NCBI GenBank assembly: GCA_030653335.1
Contig: JAURZP010000281.1
Location: 1-8,718, forward strand
Direction of reading: 5' to 3'
Length of the DNA: 8,718 nucleotides
Origin: Methanoregula sp.
Lineage (GTDB): Archaea; Halobacteriota; Methanomicrobia; Methanomicrobiales; Methanospirillaceae
Shown: piece by piece, positions 1 through 3,958 of the stretch
Numbering within the stretch: position 1 is the stretch's first letter
How the letters are laid out: each line of letters opens with the position of its first letter
Position numbers and translations under genes: made by a program
Notes under the pieces: generated by a model
Databases searched by the model: none
Seen by the model: only the letters and a program-made list of their open reading frames with translations
Told to the model about the DNA's origin: nothing

Positions 1-67
1 CATCGCAGGTGACCGTGGTTCCGATGCCGGCGCTCTGAAACGCTTGTGCGATCTTATCCATGTCCAT
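1..67 (-). CDS. N-terminus of unidentified minus-strand gene (partial)
   Basis: An open frame runs off the left edge. It begins at the ATG at 67-65 and reads MDMDKIAQAFQSAGIGTTVT, then CD before the edge. An upstream in-frame ATG at 82-80 would add five residues (MRPDC). I prefer the start at 67 because a GAGG sequence (80-77 on the minus strand) lies 9 nt before it, and because the AT-rich box at 86-97 would place transcription initiation near 67. Only about 22 residues are visible, too few to assign a family, so no function is given. It is divergent from dtdA and shares the short spacer at 83-154 with it. The coding assignment rests on the open frame, start context and promoter position only. 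Confidence 0.5.
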   Translation of the reverse strand, partial: MDMDKIAQAFQSAGIGTTVTCD

Positions 68-85
68 GCAGTCAGGCCTCATGAA

Positions 86-97
86 TTTTTATTATAG
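86..97 (+). promoter_or_regulatory. Divergent box A-like promoter of dtdA and the left-edge gene
   Basis: The sequence TTTTTATTATAG is the only strongly AT-rich stretch between the two divergent starts and resembles an archaeal TATA box. Read rightward, a start about 25 nt downstream of its centre would fall near 115-120, just ahead of dtdA. Read leftward (CTATAATAAAAA), initiation would fall near 67, the preferred start of the minus-strand gene. No convincing BRE was identified. This is inferred from sequence and position only. Confidence 0.45.
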
Positions 98-116
98 AAG
101 TTATCCTGACAGCACC

Positions 117-155
117 ATGAACCTTATGGGTTCAGCCGGTCCTATATACCTGTAA
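117..155 (+). CDS. Possible 12-codon leader ORF ending on the dtdA start codon
   Basis: An ATG at 117 opens a frame encoding MNLMGSAGPIYL. Its TAA stop (153-155) overlaps the dtdA ATG (155-157) by one base, giving TAATG. The frame differs from that of dtdA. There is no good Shine-Dalgarno sequence ahead of dtdA, so termination-reinitiation from this leader could feed dtdA translation. The predicted transcription start from the AT-rich box at 86-97 lies within a few bases of the ATG at 117, so the leader could be read from a leaderless mRNA. A frame this short can occur by chance. Expression is unproven. Confidence 0.25.
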   Translation: MNLMGSAGPIYL

Positions 156-1471
156 TGAAAGTCGCGCTCGTCAATTCCCGGCAGGATAAGGCGGGAGTAA
201 ACATACGGCTCCATATCGAACAGCTGCTGGCCAGCGATCCTGATGGGCGATGGCAGGCTCAGGGGCGGACCTATGAATTTTCTGAGGTAGAGGAACGGTT
301 GATCCATGCCGGAGATGTGGATGAACACATCGACGCCGATCTGGTGATCTTTCTCTCGCGGCATTCGAGTGTCAACCCGGTGCCGGTCCTCACGGTACAT
401 GTCACCGGTAACTTCGGCGTTGCAGATCTCGGGGGCACTGCCCGGACACTTGCCCCCGCAGCACCTGCGATGATGCAGGCAACCCTGCGCTCGCTCGCAA
501 AGCATTGTCCCGAAGGCTACCGGGTCTCGTATGAAGTGACGCACCACGGTCCCACTGCCCTGCACCACCCGTCGTTCTTTGTCGAGATCGGGAGCACTGA
601 AAAGGAATGGACAGATCCCGTTGCCGGAAGAGCAGTGGCAGAAGCGGTACTGGATGCTGTCTTAATCAACGCAGTCCCGCTGATCGGGTTCGGGGGAACA
701 CATTATGCGGTCCGCCAGACCGAGATTGCACTTTCCTCCCGCGGGGCATTCGGGCATATCGCCCACAGCCGGGAGATTGCAGGACTTGACGCAGCGATGA
801 TTCGCAGGATGCAGGAGCAGAGCGGGGCGGTTGCTGCCTATATCGATCGCAAAGCGCTTGACCGTGACGTTTTTGATAGTCTGTCAGGTATGCTGGACCA
901 GCTTTTGATCCCCCGGCTATCGGAAAGCGAGCTCTCTGCCATGGGGCATCTCTCGTGGGATACGTACCAGTCTGTGCGGGCAATGGCAGAGGGGGTGTCG
1001 CCGGGTGCCCGTTGCTATATCCATGATATGCGAAAGGATGGGATACTCAGCCTGATCCGGGCAAATCCTGTTTTAATTGCCGAAACCACAAAATCGGACG
1101 AGCCGGGGTTGATAAAGGATCTCGATGTATTGCCGGTTGTTCACCTTTCCACACGCGATAATCGCTTCCTTCCCGATTTTATTACGTATGACGAACATTC
1201 GTCACAAATAATAAATGATTTAAATACATTGTGCGTGAAAATCATACGTAATAAAGAGATCACTGCAACAGAGAGAGATCACCTGATCATCACTAAGGTA
1301 CGGTTCGACCCAAAAAAAGCGCGCGAACAGGGGGTAACACCCGGACCGGCTTACAAACAACTGGCAGCAGGCAGGTCAATAGAGATCAACGGTCGGGTGA
1401 TCACACCAGCAATGGTGTCTTTGTGCAGTGAAACCGACATCCACATCCCGGGGTTGGAGAAGTTTTCATGA
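155..1471 (+). CDS. dtdA: D-aminoacyl-tRNA deacylase, archaeal DtdA/GEK1 type
   Basis: A 438-residue cytosolic enzyme that hydrolyses D-amino acids from mischarged tRNA (known for this zinc-dependent family, typified by Pyrococcus DtdA and plant GEK1). Family landmarks appear in order: N-terminal MKVALVNSRQDKAG, LSRHSS (67-72), VHVTGNFG (81-88), THHGPT (129-134), VEIGSTEKEW (143-152), GFGGTHYA (178-185) and GHIAHS (200-205). The catalytic-type region ends near residue 270. The remaining ~170 residues form an extension ending in a GVTPGPAYKQLAAG segment (393-406), which resembles a motif also seen in ribonuclease Z; I believe long methanogen members carry it. The start gives the family N-terminus but has no clear ribosome binding site. 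The last bases overlap ftsZ (ATGA), indicating an operon. Residues 342-368 are encoded by an unusually AT-rich, symmetric stretch described separately. Confidence 0.93.
   Translation: MKVALVNSRQDKAGVNIRLHIEQLLASDPDGRWQAQGRTYEFSEVEERLIHAGDVDEHIDADLVIFLSRHSSVNPVPVLTVHVTGNFGVADLGGTARTLAPAAPAMMQATLRSLAKHCPEGYRVSYEVTHHGPTALHHPSFFVEIGSTEKEWTDPVAGRAVAEAVLDAVLINAVPLIGFGGTHYAVRQTEIALSSRGAFGHIAHSREIAGLDAAMIRRMQEQSGAVAAYIDRKALDRDVFDSLSGMLDQLLIPRLSESELSAMGHLSWDTYQSVRAMAEGVSPGARCYIHDMRKDGILSLIRANPVLIAETTKSDEPGLIKDLDVLPVVHLSTRDNRFLPDFITYDEHSSQIINDLNTLCVKIIRNKEITATERDHLIITKVRFDPKKAREQGVTPGPAYKQLAAGRSIEINGRVITPAMVSLCSETDIHIPGLEKFS
1189..1204. repeat. 16-bp palindrome TGACGAACATTCGTCA
   Basis: Seven-base arms TGACGAA and TTCGTCA flank a central CA. 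The site overlaps the inner end of the left arm of the larger 1178-1255 inverted repeat and lies about 15 bp upstream of the TATA-like box at 1219-1226. Size and symmetry fit a dimeric helix-turn-helix protein site. No protein can be assigned to it. Confidence 0.5.
1219..1226 (+). promoter_or_regulatory. Candidate internal TATA box for ftsZ-secE-spt5
   Basis: TTTAAATA is a near-ideal archaeal box A octamer and is embedded in an AT-rich segment of dtdA. Initiation would be expected near 1245-1250, giving a ~220-nt leader before the ftsZ ATG at 1468. It lies between the arms of a 14-bp inverted repeat; the predicted start falls in the right arm (1242-1255). Activity is inferred, not shown. Confidence 0.4.
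1456..1459 (+). promoter_or_regulatory. Ribosome binding site of ftsZ
   Basis: GGAG lies 8 nt before the ATG at 1468, inside the last codons of dtdA. It supports this start over later in-frame ATGs and allows independent as well as coupled translation. Confidence 0.6.
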
Positions 1472-2559
1472 GGTCGATTGTAGAAGAGGCACTAACCAAA
1501 GTGAGGGACGAGACCGTTACTCCCTCGCAAAACAATGAAGATCTTGACGAGATTCTGCGAGAGCTCAAGACCGAGATCGCTGTGATTGGTTGCGGAGGCG
1601 GCGGATCGAACACGATCTCCCGTATGATGGAAGAGGGTATCCATGGTGCGAAACTCATTGCTATCAACACCGATGCCCAGCACCTGATTCGCACACATGC
1701 CGACCAGCGCATCCTCGTAGGCAGGCAGCGAACCCGGGGTCTTGGCGCCGGCTCCATCCCCCAGATAGGTGAAGAAGCTGCGCTGGAAAACGAGCAGGAG
1801 ATCCGGGCGGTTGTCTCGGGTTGTGACATGGTCTTTATCACCGTAGGTCTCGGTGGAGGTACCGGTACCGGTGTTGCTCCTGTAGTGTCAAAATCTGCCA
1901 AGGAGGAGGGAGCGCTCACAATTGCGGTCGTTACCCTGCCGTTCGCTGCGGAAGGTGCCATCCGCATGGAGAACGCAGAGGCAGGTCTTGAGCGTCTCAG
2001 GGAGGTTGCAGACACCGTCATTGTTGTGCCCAATGACCGGCTGCTCGAAGTTGTGCCCAAGCTCCCCCTCTCCGCTGCGTTCAAGGTAGCTGATGAAGTT
2101 CTGATGCGTGCGGTCAAGGGAATCACCGAACTCATCACCATGCCCGGGCTTGTCAATCTCGACTTTGCCGATGTGCGCACGGTGATGGAACGCGGCGGCG
2201 TTGCCATGATCGGGATGGGTGAGAGTGACAGCGAGGATAAGGCAGCAGACTCAGTGAAAAAAGCGCTCCGTTCCCCGCTGCTCGATGTAGATATTTCCGG
2301 AGCCACCGCAGCGCTTGTCAATGTGGTCGGCGGTCCGGACATGACCATGGAAGAAGCCGAAGGTGTGGTGCAGGAAGTCTATAACCGTGTAGACCCGAAC
2401 GCCCGGATCATCTGGGGTGCGCAGATCGACCCCGCCATGCAGAATAAGATGCGGACCCTGCTTGTGGTCACGGGCGTACGGTCGTCACAAATATATGGTC
2501 GGAACGAGAAACTAACCCCCAAAGTACAGAAACAGTTTGAGATCGATTTTCTCAAGTGA
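1468..2559 (+). CDS. ftsZ: Cell division GTPase FtsZ, archaeal FtsZ1-like
   Basis: A 363-residue tubulin-family GTPase that assembles GDP/GTP-dependent filaments at the division site beneath the membrane. After a ~35-residue N-terminal extension, the nucleotide domain shows GCGGGGSNT (41-49), the tubulin signature GGGTGTG (129-135) and VVPNDRLL (187-194). The T7 synergy loop NLDFADVR (230-237) retains Asp232 and Asp235, which act across the subunit interface in GTP hydrolysis, so the protein should be an active GTPase. The C-terminal domain ends with SSQIYGRNEKLTP (339-351), a motif typical of archaeal FtsZ, and only ~18 residues follow it. A long linker and the bacterial-type FtsA/ZipA-binding tail are absent. 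Linkage to secE and spt5 is a known context of FtsZ1 in Haloferax, which supports FtsZ1 rather than FtsZ2, though paralogue assignment needs a tree. It overlaps dtdA by four bases. Confidence 0.97.
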   Translation: MRSIVEEALTKVRDETVTPSQNNEDLDEILRELKTEIAVIGCGGGGSNTISRMMEEGIHGAKLIAINTDAQHLIRTHADQRILVGRQRTRGLGAGSIPQIGEEAALENEQEIRAVVSGCDMVFITVGLGGGTGTGVAPVVSKSAKEEGALTIAVVTLPFAAEGAIRMENAEAGLERLREVADTVIVVPNDRLLEVVPKLPLSAAFKVADEVLMRAVKGITELITMPGLVNLDFADVRTVMERGGVAMIGMGESDSEDKAADSVKKALRSPLLDVDISGATAALVNVVGGPDMTMEEAEGVVQEVYNRVDPNARIIWGAQIDPAMQNKMRTLLVVTGVRSSQIYGRNEKLTPKVQKQFEIDFLK

Positions 2560-2565
2560 GTCAAT

Positions 2566-2775
2566 ATGGAAATATCAAAACCTGATTTCAAAACAGACGT
2601 GTTACATGAGGAATTGTTCCGCAAGTACCTGCGGGTCTTAAAACTCGCGCGCACACCGACACGGGAAGAATTTGGAAAGATTGCAACGGTCGCTGCCGCA
2701 GGTGTGCTCCTCATCGGGCTGATCGGGTTTATCATCTACGTACTCTTCGAACACCAGAAACTGCTGGGATTCTGA
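2566..2775 (+). CDS. secE: Preprotein translocase subunit SecE (Sec61 gamma)
   Basis: A 69-residue tail-anchored membrane protein that clamps SecY in the protein-conducting channel. An amphipathic N-terminal helix carrying YLRVLKLARTPTREEF (21-36) is followed by one hydrophobic segment (about 39-61: IATVAAAGVLLIGLIGFIIY) and a short tail. This is the layout of the archaeal/eukaryotic single-span family, which is usually about 55-65 residues long. The start is 6 nt after the ftsZ stop; TGAG overlapping that stop is a weak ribosome binding site. The next gene, spt5, begins 5 nt after its stop. The secE-spt5 pairing corresponds to bacterial secE-nusG and supports the assignment. Confidence 0.95.
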   Translation: MEISKPDFKTDVLHEELFRKYLRVLKLARTPTREEFGKIATVAAAGVLLIGLIGFIIYVLFEHQKLLGF

Positions 2776-2780
2776 TCCTG

Positions 2781-3305
2781 ATGGCTATGACTCCCCAGGC
2801 TCCCCCCGCAGCGCCAGTGGTTCCTGCAGCTCCGGAAGTCTATACCAACCGGATCTTTGCGATAAAGACCACATCCAAGCAGGAGCGGACGGTAGCGGAT
2901 AATATCTTAAAAGCTATCGACACCAGGCAGACGGATGTCAAGGTGACTGCGATCATTGTGCCCAATGAACTGAAAGGGTACGTGCTTGTAGAAACGCCGG
3001 AAAAGATGAACCGTATCGAGCAGCTCGTGGAGCTCATTGCCCACGCGCGCACGGTTATCAAAGGCGAGACAAGTCTTGCAGAAGTCGGGCACTTCCTGAT
3101 TCCAAAGCCGGTTGTTGCCGGCATTGAAGAAGGCACGATTGTCGAACTGATTGCCGGGCCGTTCAAAGGCGAGAAGGCAGTTGTCAAGCGCGTTGATGCC
3201 GCAAAGGAAGAGATCACCGTCGAGCTCTACGAGAGCGTTGTCCCGATCCCGATCACTGTCCGAGGCGACAATGTTCGTGTGGTCGAGAAGTTCTCGGACC
3301 GGTAA
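2781..3305 (+). CDS. spt5: Transcription elongation factor Spt5 (archaeal NusG)
   Basis: A 174-residue NusG/Spt5 protein that binds the RNA polymerase clamp together with Spt4 and promotes processive elongation. The NGN domain spans about 24-108 (IFAIKTTSKQERTVAD, then KGYVLVET and VGHFL). The KOW domain follows at about 117-152 (EEGTIVELIAGPFKGEKAVV). A 22-residue Ala/Pro-rich N-terminus (MAMTPQAPPAAPVVPAAPEV and two more residues) precedes the NGN fold; archaeal Spt5 is usually around 145-155 residues and starts close to the first NGN strand. The alternative ATG at 2787 would shorten the protein by only two residues. No strong ribosome binding site is visible, so translation is probably coupled to secE, 5 nt upstream. 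It is the last gene before a T-rich terminator. L11, a frequent downstream neighbour in euryarchaea, is absent. Confidence 0.95.
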   Translation: MAMTPQAPPAAPVVPAAPEVYTNRIFAIKTTSKQERTVADNILKAIDTRQTDVKVTAIIVPNELKGYVLVETPEKMNRIEQLVELIAHARTVIKGETSLAEVGHFLIPKPVVAGIEEGTIVELIAGPFKGEKAVVKRVDAAKEEITVELYESVVPIPITVRGDNVRVVEKFSDR

Positions 3306-3313
3306 TTCTCTCA

Positions 3314-3327
3314 TTTTTTTTAATTTT
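3314..3327 (+). terminator. U-tract terminator of the dtdA-ftsZ-secE-spt5 operon
   Basis: Eight consecutive T residues (3314-3321), then AA and four more T, begin 8 nt after the spt5 stop. Archaeal RNA polymerase terminates at such oligo-U tracts without needing a strong hairpin, and none is seen here. Confidence 0.7.
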
Positions 3328-3693
3328 CCGGACCTTGCCGACTGTGCAGGTACCTGAGCGGTGTGTTATCAGCATCCATTTTAAAAAACCCCTTTGCTGC
3401 GGTTATCCACAGGCAGCCGGGAGAGTCCGGTTTACTGACATTATTTCGTCTCCTTACGTTGTATTTGCACAACAAGGTGAGGAGTAACGGTTCCCTGGAT
3501 TTTTCAGTCGCCGGTAGTACCCTGTTACGGATTAGGATTTCCCATAAAAAATGTATTATTCAGATATCATCAGGTGATGATACAATAATTACGATGAACG
3601 CCTTCCCGACAGTGCTTCCTGTGCCGGCGGTTTTAAGGACAAAATGCTGAAACCCCCTTACCCCGCCGTGACTAAAGAGAGGCCCTGAGGTGG
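3328..3693. other. Stretch with no supportable gene
   Basis: Between the spt5 terminator and the kinase control region I see no convincing gene. A GTG-initiated frame (3363-3650, 95 codons) is open, but it lacks a ribosome binding site, a recognisable domain and protein-like composition. ATTTTAAAAAA near 3378-3388 resembles a box A, which could mean a small transcript or a decayed gene. Confidence 0.4.
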
Positions 3694-3704
3694 GGGACCG
3701 TCCC
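3694..3704. repeat. 11-bp palindrome GGGACCGTCCC
   Basis: Arms GGGAC and GTCCC meet around a single C, too tight to form a hairpin, so protein binding is more likely than RNA folding. It abuts and overlaps by three bases the left arm of the inverted repeat at 3702-3780. Confidence 0.35.
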
Positions 3705-3780
3705 AAATTTGAAATTGACAAAATCAAAATGACAAGAATTATCCTTTAATAAAAGAATGAATTAAGTCATCAAATTTGGG
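3702..3780. repeat. 11-bp perfect inverted repeat with CAAATTTG boxes
   Basis: CCCAAATTTGA (3702-3712) and TCAAATTTGGG (3770-3780) are exact reverse complements separated by 57 nt. Each arm contains the self-complementary octamer CAAATTTG (3704-3711 and 3771-3778), so the two sites can also be read as equivalent boxes 67 bp apart. They bracket a TATA-like sequence (TTTAATAA, 3745-3752). The layout suggests paired operator sites for the kinase promoter. No flanking target duplication is visible, so a miniature transposon reading is weak. Confidence 0.55.
3745..3752 (+). promoter_or_regulatory. Candidate TATA box for the MEDS-PAS kinase
   Basis: TTTAATAA in an AT-rich stretch is the best box A candidate upstream of the kinase. 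Initiation would be expected near 3772-3777, inside the right CAAATTTG arm, leaving a ~185-nt leader before the ATG at 3959. A protein on that arm would block initiation. Other AT-rich sequences in the region could also serve, so the choice is tentative. Confidence 0.35.
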
Positions 3781-3849
3781 TGAATCGGATTGAGGGTGTA
3801 TTATTGAAAGTAAAGAAATGTCTTCAAAGATCATTCATCGATCTCATAC

Positions 3850-3889
3850 TTCCTGACAAAATATCATGCATAAGTCATGTTATCAGGAA
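3850..3889. repeat. Imperfect 13-bp inverted repeat in the kinase leader
   Basis: TTCCTGACAAAAT (3850-3862) pairs with ATGTTATCAGGAA (3877-3889) at 11 of 13 positions, around a 14-nt loop containing the palindrome ATGCAT. It could be an operator half-site pair or a leader-RNA hairpin. It covers the first in-frame ATG (3866), which further argues against that start. Confidence 0.4.
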
Positions 3890-3947
3890 CCATCTCTGAA
3901 TACCGTTTGCATTCAGTCACCTCTCGATCCGGAAAAAATACTATTTC

Positions 3948-3953
3948 GAGGTG
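3948..3953 (+). promoter_or_regulatory. Ribosome binding site that fixes the kinase start
   Basis: GAGGTG lies 5 nt before the ATG at 3959. The farther upstream in-frame ATG (3866) has nothing comparable, so 3959 is the preferred initiator. Confidence 0.65.
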
Positions 3954-3958
3954 CTGCC

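Larger units (their letters stand above)
1178..1255. repeat. 14-bp perfect inverted repeat inside dtdA
   Basis: The arm TTTATTACGTATGA (1178-1191) is the exact reverse complement of TCATACGTAATAAA (1242-1255), with a 50-nt spacer. The element lies in an AT-rich island within an otherwise GC-richer gene and encloses the TATA-like sequence at 1219-1226. It is in frame and encodes the dtdA segment FITYDEHSS through IIRNK. It may be an operator around an internal promoter of ftsZ, a transcript stem, or a coincidence. Protein family conservation alone would not create 14 complementary bases. Confidence 0.7.

Noticed and set aside
1850..1880. Tandem GGTACC/GGTACCGGT-like repeat in ftsZ
   Set aside because: It is the coding sequence of the invariant GGGTGTG tubulin signature.
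1401..2348. 315-codon minus-strand frame opposite ftsZ
   Set aside because: Serine/threonine/arginine-rich shadow of the ftsZ codon pattern with no domain; ftsZ is unambiguous.
3363..3650. 95-codon GTG-initiated frame after spt5
   Set aside because: No ribosome binding site, no recognisable domain, composition unlike the neighbouring genes, and it lies just behind a terminator.
3702..3780. Miniature inverted-repeat transposon (79 bp with 11-bp ends)
   Set aside because: No target-site duplication flanks it and the arms are self-palindromic, which fits binding sites better.
3866..3958. Longer kinase start at ATG 3866 (31 extra residues)
   Set aside because: No binding site before it, it lies in an inverted repeat, and GAGGTG sits 5 nt ahead of the ATG at 3959.
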